Source of the DNA: Nitrospinaceae bacterium UBA7883
Lineage (GTDB): Bacteria > Nitrospinota_A > UBA7883
DNA length: 64,000 bases
NCBI GenBank assembly: GCA_002500605.1
Contig: DLRR01000019.1
Location: forward strand, 1-64,000
Reading direction: 5' to 3'
The translations under genes and the position numbers were made by a program. The notes beneath the pieces were generated by a model. That model was not told the origin of the DNA. It searched no databases and was given only the letters and a program-made list of their open reading frames with translations. This document shows, one piece after another, positions 17,984 to 27,199 of this stretch (its first letter is position 1; every line of letters begins with the position of its first letter).

Positions 17984-18403
17984 TTAAGCGTTTGTTGCGG
18001 TTTTTATGCTTTGCAAAAGTTGGATAATATTTTCGGCCGATAGCCGTGTTTGGATAAGATGTCCGGAACATCGGCAATCTGACGATCCAAATGACACTAC
18101 GGGGATTTTTCCATTAATTAAAGTTTTTATTTTATCTACCAGCATACATTCGTTTATTAAACCATTATACATGGTTGCACCAAACCATCTGGAATAGCTA
18201 CGAAGATAGTCTATATGCCATCGGAGTGGTTTCAATCTTTTTTTGTGGCGGGCTACACGTGCCGAAAGTCCCTTTTTAGCGCTTCCCACATACAAATATG
18301 TTCCCGGTGTAAATGTGAATATGCCAAGCTCACCAACCTTTATTCGGCGTTTGGTTCCTAAAGTTACAATTATGCAGTACAGTCCTGAATTTCGAAAAAC
18401 CAT
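17984..18403 (-). CDS. GIY-YIG (DUF123) nuclease-like protein
   Basis: The core reads GLYCIIVTLGTKRRIKVGEL, then GTYLYVGSAKKGLSARVARH (a diverged GIY-YIG motif) and LRWHIDYLRSY. This is the DUF123 layout, a compact GIY-YIG-like domain sometimes fused to endonuclease III. Cellular function is not established. The frame is open to 18487, but the extra residues do not look like the family, and ATG 18403 starts just ahead of the domain. It lies 13 bases before lptG and after a YqaA-type gene on the same strand. Confidence 0.75.
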   Translation of the reverse strand: MVFRNSGLYCIIVTLGTKRRIKVGELGIFTFTPGTYLYVGSAKKGLSARVARHKKRLKPLRWHIDYLRSYSRWFGATMYNGLINECMLVDKIKTLINGKIPVVSFGSSDCRCSGHLIQTRLSAENIIQLLQSIKTATNA

Positions 18404-18473
18404 AATACTTACTATATTAAGTGTGACCTCAAAAGTCCAATTCTGTTGATCGAGGCGTACTTGGAAATTGTTG

Positions 18474-19121
18474 CTATTGTAAAGCAAACCTTACCAGTAT
18501 AAATCCTCCGATTAGTAAAATTGCAAAAAGCCACGAAATAATAGCCAAGTACTTATCAATGAATATTTTTATGGACTCGCCAAATTTGTATGCTAACAAA
18601 CCTTCGATGTAGAAGCGAAAACCCCTTCCAACTAAAGATGCAACTATAAAAGTAATGATCGATATTTTAAATGCGCCTCCAGCTATAGTGAAGACTTTAT
18701 ATGGAATTGGGGATATGCCGGCAACAAGCACTACTAATGCGTTCCATTCTTCATAAAAAGATTGCATGGCTATGTATTGGTCCTTAAGACCGTATAGTTC
18801 TATTATTTTTATACCAATAGACTCTATGAAAAAATAACCGATACAATAACCTAGAATCCCTCCTACTACAGAGCCGATTGTACATACGGTGGCGTACCAA
18901 AGTGCCTTCTTTGGCTTGGATATCCCAAGTGCAAGGAGTAGCGGGTCAGGAGGGACAGGGAAAAAGGATGACTCAACCAGTGATAAAATGAATAAAGCAG
19001 GTGTGCCATATGGAGTATTAGCCCAACTCAGAACCCAATCATATAGTTTTTTTAATAATCGGTATTGGGCCCTTTGAGGTTTTACATTATCCGTTCTCTT
19101 CAAATATAAGTTCCTTTCCAA
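18474..19121 (-). CDS. YqaA/DedA-type (VTT domain) membrane protein
   Basis: Inner-membrane protein of 215 aa with several predicted helices. The VTT (SNARE-associated) signature is visible in SLVESSFFPVPPDPLLLALG (about residues 46-65), followed by the Gly-rich GSVVGGILGYCIGY and the basic loop LVGRGFRFYIEGLLAY. DedA-like proteins are implicated in lipid carrier recycling and membrane homeostasis; the YqaA subgroup is not assigned precisely. A start downstream of the hydrophilic first 25 residues is possible but has no better support. Confidence 0.85.
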   Translation of the reverse strand: MERNLYLKRTDNVKPQRAQYRLLKKLYDWVLSWANTPYGTPALFILSLVESSFFPVPPDPLLLALGISKPKKALWYATVCTIGSVVGGILGYCIGYFFIESIGIKIIELYGLKDQYIAMQSFYEEWNALVVLVAGISPIPYKVFTIAGGAFKISIITFIVASLVGRGFRFYIEGLLAYKFGESIKIFIDKYLAIISWLFAILLIGGFILVRFALQ

Positions 19122-19215
19122 GCTTATGAAGAAAAAACAATTGAAAAGGATTGTACACCTACAAGAAGTTTAGACGGCCAACATTTTATAATATTGTTCT
19201 GCGGTTAAGGATGTA

Positions 19216-19377
19216 ATGAAATCATTGCCTCGAATTATTCTGGTGGTTGCCAGCTTTGCTCTAGAGAAAGGTGTGGAGATGGCCTGTAAAGTTGTAAGAC
19301 TCGTAGATGAAAGTCTTTACTTTCTTTCACATCGGGTTACATCAACCGTAATGGCTAATACTGATTTTTTGACATAG
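19216..19377 (+). CDS. Possible small hypothetical protein (53 aa)
   Basis: A short frame runs from ATG 19216 (AAGG 6 bases upstream) to TAG 19375-19377 and overlaps the grpE 3' end by 23 bases on the opposite strand. The predicted peptide begins MKSLPRIILVVASFALEKGV: basic, then hydrophobic, then amphipathic. It fills the 233-base gap between the YqaA-type gene and grpE. I recognise no family, and chance is a real alternative. Confidence 0.25.
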   Translation: MKSLPRIILVVASFALEKGVEMACKVVRLVDESLYFLSHRVTSTVMANTDFLT

Positions 19378-20026
19378 GTTTTGCGACTGCTACCTTGGCA
19401 GGCCTAAGAACTCTATCATTAAATTTATAACCAGATGCAAATTCCTCAACTACATGACCTTCTTTAAATTCATCTGTCTCTATCATTTGTAAAGCTTCAC
19501 AAAGAATTGGGTCGAAAGGTTTTCCTAGGATATCTATTTTTTGTAGGCCTTTTTTGCCAAGTATATTCATTATTTGACCATGTATGAGTGTAACTCCTTC
19601 ACTTAAGCGGCTATGCTCGCCTACCTCTTTTTCAGCAATCTCCAGTGCCTTAGTTAGATTGTCGAGAGCGGGTAGTAACTGCTCTACAATTGACAGGGCG
19701 GCATACTTTTCATGTTCTTCGTTTTCACGGGCAAGGCGCTTTTTATAGTTTTCAGCTTCAGCGATAGCTCTCATAGTATTATCACGAGTTTCTGCAAGCT
19801 TCTTAGAAAGAATTTCCACCTGTCCTTTTAGTAACTCTATATCGTTACCCTTTTGCTTATGTAGGCTAGTTGGATCGATATTGCTTTCGTCAGATCCCGT
19901 GCTGTCCCCAAACTTAGAATCGCTTGACCCACCATCGCCATGGCAACTCTCTACTTGTTCTTTTGTCCCGCCATTGTCTTGATCATTGTCACCGTTTGTT
20001 TTGTCGTTATTGATTTCTATTTTCAA
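19355..20026 (-). CDS. grpE: Nucleotide exchange factor GrpE
   Basis: Co-chaperone that releases ADP from DnaK. An acidic, Asn/Asp/Gly-rich disordered N-terminus (about 1-60) is followed by the long dimer coiled coil (about 65-125). The C-terminal beta domain includes the hallmarks GVTLIHGQIMNILGKKG and EGHVVEEFASGYKFNDRVLRPAKV. Length is 223 aa. It follows hrcA by 5 bases on the minus strand, so hrcA-grpE form an operon; dnaK is about 18 kb away rather than next. Confidence 0.95.
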   Translation of the reverse strand: MKIEINNDKTNGDNDQDNGGTKEQVESCHGDGGSSDSKFGDSTGSDESNIDPTSLHKQKGNDIELLKGQVEILSKKLAETRDNTMRAIAEAENYKKRLARENEEHEKYAALSIVEQLLPALDNLTKALEIAEKEVGEHSRLSEGVTLIHGQIMNILGKKGLQKIDILGKPFDPILCEALQMIETDEFKEGHVVEEFASGYKFNDRVLRPAKVAVAKPMSKNQY

Positions 20027-20031
20027 CTTTC

Positions 20032-21084
20032 TTATAACCCCATGGTTCTTTTGGATAATCGCTCACTCATTTCTTTTGCAGCAAATGTAACTAGAGCCAT
20101 GCTATGTCTGTAGTCCATCTGTTTTTGCCCAATAATCCCAACTGCACCTTTTAAACCGTTCTTACCATCGAAGCCATGGGAAATCATCGAATAGTCATTG
20201 AGTTCTTCTATTTCAGACTCAGATCCGATCACAAGACTTACTCCCTCCTTCTTTCTACATTCAGCAAGTAATGAAAACAATCGATTCTTTTCTTCCATAG
20301 CCTCAAAAATCATTTTTACCGCCCACAAATCAGCCTTCTCTTTTGCTTGTGCTATAAGGTTTGCAGTCCCTTCCACGGCAATCTGTCCATCTTGTGACCC
20401 CAAGCTTAGTTCCTTCATCTCTTCGACAATGAACAAAGAAAAAGTTAGAAGCCGGTTTAAATGGTTTTCCTCTTTCTGTAGTTCTTTGATCAACATTCGC
20501 TTTATTTGCATAATACTTAAATGTGTGAAGCGATCATTGAAATAGTTTGAAAATTTATCCAAATCAGAGCGGCGATGACAGTTTTCGGTTCTAATGAGTT
20601 TTTTTAGTATCTCGCTATCGTCGGTAACAAGTATTGCCAAAAACACGTAATCATCCACATAAGCAAAACTGATACGTCGCACAGGGGCTACACCAGGATT
20701 GGCTATTCCCACCATGCTTGCATGTTTAGAAAGACTAGATAGTGTTAAAGAGACAGACTGTAGAAGATAATCTAGCTCAATCCACCCTTGATCACCAGTG
20801 GCGCCTTTTAAGCTTTCCATCTCGCAGTCATTAAGATTAGACAGGTCAACTAATGTTTGAGCATAGTAACGATACCCCAAATCAGTTGGAATTCTGCCTG
20901 CCGAAGTATGTGGATGGGTTAAAAACCCTTGACTTTCCAGTGATGCTAAAGCGTTTCTTATCGATGCTGGTGATAGAGCGAACGATTTTGTTAGGGAATT
21001 CGCCCCTACTGGGTCACCAGTCTTTATGTATTTTTCGACAACTGCTTTTAAGATGTTGGCAGGTCTTTCTTTAAGCATAATCAA
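20032..21084 (-). CDS. hrcA: Heat-inducible transcription repressor HrcA
   Basis: HrcA normally represses groE and dnaK operons by binding the CIRCE repeat. The winged-helix N-terminus reads RPANILKAVVEKYIKTGDPV, then the recognition region SPASIRNALASLESQGFL and HPHTSAGRIPTDLGYR. The C-terminal ligand domain ends with GAVGIIGQKQMDYRHSMAL. At 350 aa the length is standard. The start could be the first ATG or the one two codons later (MIMLKERP). It is the first gene of hrcA-grpE, with a near-consensus promoter upstream. Confidence 0.95.
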   Translation of the reverse strand: MIMLKERPANILKAVVEKYIKTGDPVGANSLTKSFALSPASIRNALASLESQGFLTHPHTSAGRIPTDLGYRYYAQTLVDLSNLNDCEMESLKGATGDQGWIELDYLLQSVSLTLSSLSKHASMVGIANPGVAPVRRISFAYVDDYVFLAILVTDDSEILKKLIRTENCHRRSDLDKFSNYFNDRFTHLSIMQIKRMLIKELQKEENHLNRLLTFSLFIVEEMKELSLGSQDGQIAVEGTANLIAQAKEKADLWAVKMIFEAMEEKNRLFSLLAECRKKEGVSLVIGSESEIEELNDYSMISHGFDGKNGLKGAVGIIGQKQMDYRHSMALVTFAAKEMSERLSKRTMGL

Positions 21085-21105
21085 TTTCAGCTACCCCATC
21101 ATTTA

Positions 21106-21170
21106 ACTAGCAACTAAATGTGTAATAACAATGCTAGTCCTAATTATAAAAAGCCAATTTCGCTTGTCAA
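21106..21170 (-). promoter_or_regulatory. hrcA-grpE promoter with overlapping inverted repeat
   Basis: On the minus strand TTGACA (21170-21165) and TATAAT (21148-21143) are separated by 16 bases, an almost ideal sigma70-type promoter. Downstream of it, ACTAGCA (21106-21112) and TGCTAGT (21132-21138) form a perfect 7-bp inverted repeat with a 19-base spacer. Its outer edge lies at the expected transcription start, where CIRCE usually sits. The sequence is not CIRCE. An operator role, perhaps for HrcA itself, is inferred from position. Confidence 0.65.
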
Positions 21171-21245
21171 GAGAGACATGTGCGTTATTTAAATATTTCA
21201 TATTTGACAGTTAGTAGGCATGTGTGTAGGATAACTGTCCTCCGG

Positions 21246-21322
<77 letters not shown>

Positions 21323-21472
21323 CTTTTTAAGTTGACCTCCGCTATTGACAACGAGCTAAGAAGTGCTGGACAAGCGGTAAGAGATGTTCTTAAAAAATAG
21401 ACCACGGAGCAGTAGTTTAATAACCATTCGATGACTGGAGAATCACATCTGCGGTAATCACACCCTATTACT

Positions 21473-22645
21473 TTATAGATTAGCAGCTTTTTTTAGCTCT
21501 TCGGCTTTATCAGTTTTTTCCCAGGTAAACTCAGGTAGGGATCGACCAAAGTGACCGTATGCTGCGGTTTTCTCAAAAATAGGTTTTCTTAGGTCTAGAG
21601 TTTTAATAATTCCGTAAGGCCTCAAATCAAAAACTTTCTTAACAATGTCATGGATTTTATTTTGTTCAACTCTTCTTGTTCCAAATGAATCTACCAGAAT
21701 AGAAACGGGCTCAGCTACGCCAATGGCATATGCCAGCTGTACTTCACATTGGTCCATTATTCCTGCAGCAACTAGATTTTTTGCAATATAACGAGCCATA
21801 TAGGAGGCAGAGCGATCAACCTTCGAAGGGTCTTTGCCTGAGAATGCACCACCACCATGAGAGCCCATTCCACCGTAAGTGTCCACTATGATTTTCCGTC
21901 CAGTTAGACCCGAGTCTCCATGTGGTCCACCAATAACAAACCTTCCAGTAGGATTGATATGGAATTTAATCTTGTCCTTTTTGAAAAGTTCCTGCGGTAT
22001 GACTGGCTTGATTATCTTTTCAATGATATCTTCCCTCATTTTTTCGTTGGAGACGTCTTCTGAGTGTTGTGTGGAAATAACCACAGTGTCAATATGGTGA
22101 ACTTTTCTGTTAACGTATTCCACCGTTACTTGGGACTTGCTGTCTGGTCGTAAATAAGGCATTTCCCCACTTCGCCTCATTTCAGCTAACTTTATGAGGA
22201 GCTTGTGGGCGAGTAGAATTGGAAGAGGCATAAGTTCCCTAGTTTCATTGGTTGCGTATCCGAACATTATTCCTTGATCCCCTGCACCTTGATCCTCTGG
22301 AAGCTCACGTACAACGCCTTGGGCAATATCCGATGACTGACTATGCATAACATTCATTACGGCGCACGATTTAAAATCGAATCCTAAAGATGAATCATTA
22401 TAGCCAATGCGCTCAACCACACCCCTTGCAATGGTGTCAATATTTATTCGTACATTAGGACTGCACGAATATTCACCGCCAACTAAAATAAGGCCGGTTG
22501 TAACAAATGTTTCGCAAGCTACTCGCGAATTGGGGTCTTGAGAGATTATGCAGTCCAAAACAGCATCGGAAATTTGATCACAGATTTTGTCCGGATGCCC
22601 TTCGGAAACAGACTCTGAAGTGAATAGATAATTAATACGTCCCAT
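21473..22645 (-). CDS. metK: S-adenosylmethionine synthetase
   Basis: Makes SAM from methionine and ATP. Landmarks are FTSESVSEGHPDKICDQISD at the N-terminus, GAGDQGIMFGYA, and the P-loop-like GGGAFSGKDPSKVDRSA. The frame extends to 22699, but ATG 22645 gives the family start (MGRINYLF) and has GGGGATAAA just upstream. I looked for a SAM riboswitch in the leader and did not recognise one. ahcY, which completes the SAM cycle with it, lies about 30 kb away. Confidence 0.97.
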   Translation of the reverse strand: MGRINYLFTSESVSEGHPDKICDQISDAVLDCIISQDPNSRVACETFVTTGLILVGGEYSCSPNVRINIDTIARGVVERIGYNDSSLGFDFKSCAVMNVMHSQSSDIAQGVVRELPEDQGAGDQGIMFGYATNETRELMPLPILLAHKLLIKLAEMRRSGEMPYLRPDSKSQVTVEYVNRKVHHIDTVVISTQHSEDVSNEKMREDIIEKIIKPVIPQELFKKDKIKFHINPTGRFVIGGPHGDSGLTGRKIIVDTYGGMGSHGGGAFSGKDPSKVDRSASYMARYIAKNLVAAGIMDQCEVQLAYAIGVAEPVSILVDSFGTRRVEQNKIHDIVKKVFDLRPYGIIKTLDLRKPIFEKTAAYGHFGRSLPEFTWEKTDKAEELKKAANL

Positions 22646-22780
22646 TTTATCCCCTGATGAGTAGAATGAAAAAAGATTTGAGAATGATATCAAAAACATG
22701 AGTCAAAGCAAGTTTAATTGACCAGAAGCAGCCTAAAACTGGTAGAATTGTGGCCCCAAACCTAAGGACATGTAAACCTA

Positions 22781-24190
22781 ATGACTTTTGACAAGTTTAA
22801 TGAGGAGTGCGCTGTGTTCGCGGTGCATGGTCACCCAGAGGCAGCGAACCTCGCATATTTAGGCTTATACTCATTGCAACACCGTGGGCAGGAGTCTGCG
22901 GGGATAGTTTCTTCTGATGGACTAAAGCATCACGTTGAATTGGGCCTCGGCCATGTCTCTGAAATATTTAATGAGACCAGCATAGCAAAACTTCATGGCA
23001 ACAGCGCTCTTGGGCACAATAGGTATTCTACCCACGGCACATCAAGTATAAAAAACACTCAGCCTCTTGCCATAGAGTATTCCAAAGGACCGTTGTCTCT
23101 TGCCCATAATGGTCACATTGTTAATGCAGATGAAATAAGACGGGAACAAGAAAAAGAAGGGTCCATTTTCCAATCGACTTTGGATTCTGAGGTAATCATC
23201 CACTTGATTGCTCGTTCAAAAAAACAAAGATTTCAAGACCAAGTTACCGAAGCCCTTTCCAAGGTGGAAGGAGCGTATTCCATTGCACTCATGAATTTAC
23301 ACGAGTTAGTTATTGCTAGGGATGTACATGGTTTTCGGCCTTTTGCAATTGGTAAGCTAGGGAATGCATACGTGTTTGCATCAGAAACCTGCGCCTTTGA
23401 TCTGATTGGGGCAGAATATATTCGTGATGTTATGCCTGGTGAGGTTATCGTAGTTAATGATGCGGGTTTTAATAGTTATTTCCCTTTTGAAACAACTCAA
23501 CCCAAACATTGTATTTTCGAATTTATTTATTTTGCTAGACCAGATTCTTATATTTTCGGTGACTGTGTACACACTGTAAGGAAAAAGTTCGGCCATGCAT
23601 TGGCTATGGAAAAACCAGTAGATGGAGATTTTGTAATCCCAGTACCTGATTCAGGTGTTGTGGCTGCCCTTGGGTATGCAGAGGCATCTGGCATCCCTTT
23701 TGAAAAAGGAATCATTAGGAACCATTATGTGGGTAGAACCTTCATAGAACCTACCCAATCTATAAGACACTTTGGGGTAAAGATTAAACTCAACGCTGTC
23801 CGGGATGTCATGAAAGGTAAAAGCGTTATCGTTGTGGACGACTCTATTGTTAGAGGCACCACATCTAAGAAAATTATTAAAATGATCCGGGATGCGGGTG
23901 CCAAAGAAGTACATATGCGTATATCGTCTCCACCAACAACCCACTCATGTTTCTACGGAATAGACACCCCCACACGCTCTGAGTTAATAGCAGCGACTTA
24001 TAGTTTAGACCAGATAGCCGATTACCTGGGAGCAGATAGCCTTGCGTATCTTAGTATCAACAGAATGTTAGACGTGTTGGGAGATCGTAAGTCCGATTTC
24101 TGCAAGGCATGCTTTGATGGTTCGTATTGTCTTAAGCCAGAGCTACAAGAAACTCAGATCAGCCTCCTTGAAGAAGGGCCTTTTGCGTAA
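22781..24190 (+). CDS. purF: Amidophosphoribosyltransferase
   Basis: First step of purine synthesis: PRPP plus glutamine to phosphoribosylamine. The N-terminal nucleophile is Cys10, after a short propeptide (MTFDKFNEE). The glutaminase domain has YSLQHRGQESAGI, and the PRPP loop is VIVVDDSIVRGTT near residue 350. Cys residues matching the 4Fe-4S ligands of the Bacillus-type enzyme are visible (KHCIFEF, THSCFYG, DFCKACFDG). This is therefore the processed, iron-sulfur PurF type. It is a single plus-strand gene converging with hisS. Confidence 0.96.
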   Translation: MTFDKFNEECAVFAVHGHPEAANLAYLGLYSLQHRGQESAGIVSSDGLKHHVELGLGHVSEIFNETSIAKLHGNSALGHNRYSTHGTSSIKNTQPLAIEYSKGPLSLAHNGHIVNADEIRREQEKEGSIFQSTLDSEVIIHLIARSKKQRFQDQVTEALSKVEGAYSIALMNLHELVIARDVHGFRPFAIGKLGNAYVFASETCAFDLIGAEYIRDVMPGEVIVVNDAGFNSYFPFETTQPKHCIFEFIYFARPDSYIFGDCVHTVRKKFGHALAMEKPVDGDFVIPVPDSGVVAALGYAEASGIPFEKGIIRNHYVGRTFIEPTQSIRHFGVKIKLNAVRDVMKGKSVIVVDDSIVRGTTSKKIIKMIRDAGAKEVHMRISSPPTTHSCFYGIDTPTRSELIAATYSLDQIADYLGADSLAYLSINRMLDVLGDRKSDFCKACFDGSYCLKPELQETQISLLEEGPFA

Positions 24191-24347
24191 ACAGCTTGTC
24201 AGTAAAAGTCTTAATCCCATGTTATGCAAGGCGAACTACTGAGTTTGGTCCAGCCTCTATCATCGCTATTGCTGACAGAAGTTTGCTTAGTAGCTGGAAA
24301 TGCAACAACAAATGTTCCAATAACTATTGGCGAAATTAAAAATGCTA

Positions 24348-25607
24348 CTATTGGCCGATTATCCGACTTACTTCATCAAGTAAAACTGTTTTTTGTTCCC
24401 CGTCTTCCATGTTTTTTACAATAGCCATAGAGCTAGATAACTCTTCTAAACCAACAATGACAGCAAATTTTGCCCCAGAGCGGTTTGCCTTTCTCATCTG
24501 ACTTTTCAGGCTGCCATGTTCGATTCCACGTTCAACGGAAAGCTTTTGTTCACGTAACGTTTTGGTTAGATTAAAGATGGTGTCCTCGCATCTAGACTCC
24601 AGGCTTATTAGATAAGCGTCAGGTTTTTTTTCTACAAACTTTGTCTTATCTAGCAGGGTTAAGAGGCGTTCCACGCCCAAGGCAAAACCGATAGCTGGCG
24701 TTGATGGACCGCCAAACTGCTCTACAAGTCCATTATATCGACCTCCCCCAGCTATTGCATCTTGAGCTCCTAAACTAGCTGATTTGACTTCAAAGGCGGT
24801 ATTAGAGTAATAATCTAACCCTCGAACAAGCTTTGGGTCTAGGTTGATAGGGATTTTCGATCCCTCAAGCAACGAAATGGTTTGGGTGAAATGTTGCTCG
24901 CACGGAGAACATCGATTGTTGTCTATCGTGGGAGCCTTCTCAGTGGCTTTTTGGCAATTGATTGACTTACAATCCAGAACTCTGAAGGGATTTTTCTCTA
25001 CTCTTCGATTACAGTCATCACAAAGTTCGTCTATGTGTTTTCTAAGAAAACCTAAAAGCTTTTCACGATATCCAGGCCGGCAATTAGGGCAACCAAGAGA
25101 GTTCAACCTTAGTTCCAGTCCTTCGATTCTAAGAGTATAAAAAAAGTCGAACAACATTAAGATAAGTTCAGCGTCTATACTAGGATCATTTGAGCCAAAA
25201 ACTTCCGCTCCAATCTGGTGAAACTGGCGTTGCCTTCCAGCTTGCGGTCTCTCAGCACGAAACATCGGTCCCATGTAATAAAGCCGGTTTACACTTGGAT
25301 CATTGAAGAGCTTTTCTTCCACATAAGCCCTCACAACAGGCGCGGTTCCTTCTGGTCGTAAGGTTAGTGAATCGCCGCCTCTGTCCTTTAGTGTGTACAT
25401 TTCTTTTTCAACGATATCGGAATTTTCCCCTATGGATCGCACGAAAACTTCTGTTTTTTCAAAAGTAGGTATTCTGATTTCACCAAACTGATAGCGCTCA
25501 AAAACACTACGAGCAACTTGCTCCAATTGCTGCCAGAAGTAAGCCTCGTCAGGGAGAACATCTTTTACTCCTTTAATTTTTAGCAGTTTATCTGTTTTGG
25601 GTCTCAT
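24348..25607 (-). CDS. hisS: Histidyl-tRNA synthetase
   Basis: Class II aminoacyl-tRNA synthetase charging tRNA-His. Motif 2 is MFRAERPQAGRQRQFHQIGA (about residues 112-131). The histidine-specific motifs LVRGLDYYSNTAFEV and GGGRYNGLVEQFGG follow, and the anticodon-binding domain ends the protein. Length is 419 aa. It lies 47 bases after the sirtuin gene on the minus strand and was probably transcribed with it. Confidence 0.96.
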   Translation of the reverse strand: MRPKTDKLLKIKGVKDVLPDEAYFWQQLEQVARSVFERYQFGEIRIPTFEKTEVFVRSIGENSDIVEKEMYTLKDRGGDSLTLRPEGTAPVVRAYVEEKLFNDPSVNRLYYMGPMFRAERPQAGRQRQFHQIGAEVFGSNDPSIDAELILMLFDFFYTLRIEGLELRLNSLGCPNCRPGYREKLLGFLRKHIDELCDDCNRRVEKNPFRVLDCKSINCQKATEKAPTIDNNRCSPCEQHFTQTISLLEGSKIPINLDPKLVRGLDYYSNTAFEVKSASLGAQDAIAGGGRYNGLVEQFGGPSTPAIGFALGVERLLTLLDKTKFVEKKPDAYLISLESRCEDTIFNLTKTLREQKLSVERGIEHGSLKSQMRKANRSGAKFAVIVGLEELSSSMAIVKNMEDGEQKTVLLDEVSRIIGQ

Positions 25608-25654
25608 TTTTATTACTTAATTGTAAATAAATAAACTTTGCAGTAATAGAGCGG

Positions 25655-26404
25655 TCAATGTGATTTAAAAGATTCAAGAAACTTGGGAAGAGTCTCTCCC
25701 GATGGCCCGAGAACTGAAGAGTGCACAATATCAGAATCCATTGTTGGTTCAAGGTTAAATTCCAAAATCATTGCATCATTGCTTTTTGCCAAATGTGCCA
25801 AACTTGCTGCAGGTTGTACTATGGATGAACTCCCTACCACAAAAAAAATGTCAGCTCGCTTTGCCGCATCAAAAACACACGAAAGAACTATTGTATCGAG
25901 TGACTCCCCGAACCAAACTATGTGTGGCCTTACCATTTCACCACAATCTGGGCAATGTGGTGGAATTTCCTTAAGTGGGGTGTCCCGGTTTTCAAAGACG
26001 GTTCCTTCTGCTATACACCTGGTTTTCCAAATATTGCCATGCATTTCAACTGGGTTTGTGCTTCCACCAAGCTTATGTAGTCCGTCTACATTCTGGGTGA
26101 TAAGGGTAAACTGTGGAAACAAGTGCTCCATTTCTGCTATAGCTAGATGACCGGGGTTAGGGTTAAGTGGTGCAATTGTTTCTCGTCTCATGTTGTACCA
26201 CTCCCAAACAAGAGATGGATCTTTGATAAAAGCATCTAAGGTAGCTAGGTCTTCAGCTTTAAAATTTCGCCATAGCCCCTCGCTACCTCTAAATGTTGGA
26301 ACTCCAGATTCAGCCGATACGCCAGCCCCAGTTAAAACAACTACCTGGTTTGCAGCCTGCAGTTTGTCAAATATTTCACCTGGAATGTCTGAGAAATTAT
26401 CCAT
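25655..26404 (-). CDS. cobB: NAD-dependent protein deacylase, Sir2 family (class III-like)
   Basis: Removes acyl groups from lysines using NAD. Signature motifs are GAGVSAESGVPTFRG (about 25-39), ITQNVDGLH with catalytic His following in EMHGN, and the zinc region with Cys in KTRC and HCPDCG. The motif EWYNMRRE carries the Tyr-x-x-Arg pair that in SIRT5 and CobB recognises succinyl or malonyl lysine, so desuccinylase activity is likely. Length is 249 aa. Located between the PTS EIIA gene and hisS. Confidence 0.92.
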   Translation of the reverse strand: MDNFSDIPGEIFDKLQAANQVVVLTGAGVSAESGVPTFRGSEGLWRNFKAEDLATLDAFIKDPSLVWEWYNMRRETIAPLNPNPGHLAIAEMEHLFPQFTLITQNVDGLHKLGGSTNPVEMHGNIWKTRCIAEGTVFENRDTPLKEIPPHCPDCGEMVRPHIVWFGESLDTIVLSCVFDAAKRADIFFVVGSSSIVQPAASLAHLAKSNDAMILEFNLEPTMDSDIVHSSVLGPSGETLPKFLESFKSH

Positions 26405-26525
26405 TTTGCATTTAACAAAGGTTTGTTAGGATCATACTTGTTCAGCGTGATCTCGTCCACCACCATTCGTGTTATAATATAGTATCCATATTTGTTCTCG
26501 TCTTCCTAAAGGACAAAGCCGTCAC

Positions 26526-27005
26526 TCACTGATGATTTCCATTGTCTTTGTCGAAGCCCTCTACGGCGCTATATACATCAGGCCAGCTAGATGCAGTTTT
26601 TAGCTTTTTAATTAGTTCTATATTCTTACAAGCTCTTACTATATTCGCAAGTAGTTTGAGATGAACTCTTGGTACACGTTCTGAGCCGATTATCATGAAC
26701 ACAATCTCCACTGCATTATTATCAATAGCCTCATACTCAATGCTTTCAGCCACCTGAGCAAAGACAATAATCATCTGTTCTATATTTTCGCCAGATGCGT
26801 GTGGTATTGCAATGCCACCACCAATACCAGTAGACGCCAATGCCTCTCGCTCTAAAAGTTTATCAATTAGTATTCTTTTCCTGGCTGGATTTAAGTATTT
26901 GGTCTCTACCAGACGATCAACCATGACCTCATAAAGGTTTTCCTTATCCTTTGGTGTTATGCCAAGAAGTATCAACTCCTTGGGAAGGTATTCGGATATC
27001 TTCAT
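26526..27005 (-). CDS. PTS EIIA domain protein (PtsN/EIIA-Ntr-like)
   Basis: A stand-alone PTS EIIA type 2 domain of about 159 aa. The phospho-accepting His lies in GIGGGIAIPHASG (about residues 61-73). No EIIB/EIIC genes are near, so a regulatory role like that of EIIA-Ntr is more likely than sugar uptake. A TTG two codons upstream (27011) is also possible; the ATG has AGAGG upstream. The usual rpoN-hpf-ptsN context is not in the window. Confidence 0.82.
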   Translation of the reverse strand: MKISEYLPKELILLGITPKDKENLYEVMVDRLVETKYLNPARKRILIDKLLEREALASTGIGGGIAIPHASGENIEQMIIVFAQVAESIEYEAIDNNAVEIVFMIIGSERVPRVHLKLLANIVRACKNIELIKKLKTASSWPDVYSAVEGFDKDNGNHQ

Positions 27006-27199
27006 ATACAATGTTTCCTCTTGTGACTTATATTAATCCATTTTCACTGGAAGATATGTTTATGTTTTAGCCTCTTATTTCATTTTATATCGAGCAAACA
27101 AACAAGGTTATTGAATAAACAAAGTCTGTTCGTTGTTATTAACAGTTGCATAGCAGTAAGATGTAAAATTAAAAAATGCCTTAAAGGCTACATCGAAAC

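Noticed and set aside
22646..22780. A SAM riboswitch before metK
   Set aside because: The leader is short and I could not find the conserved SAM-I, SAM-II or SAM-IV cores.
24224..24424. A 66-codon plus-strand frame between purF and hisS
   Set aside because: It overlaps the hisS end, lacks a ribosome binding site and shows no domain; chance is more likely.
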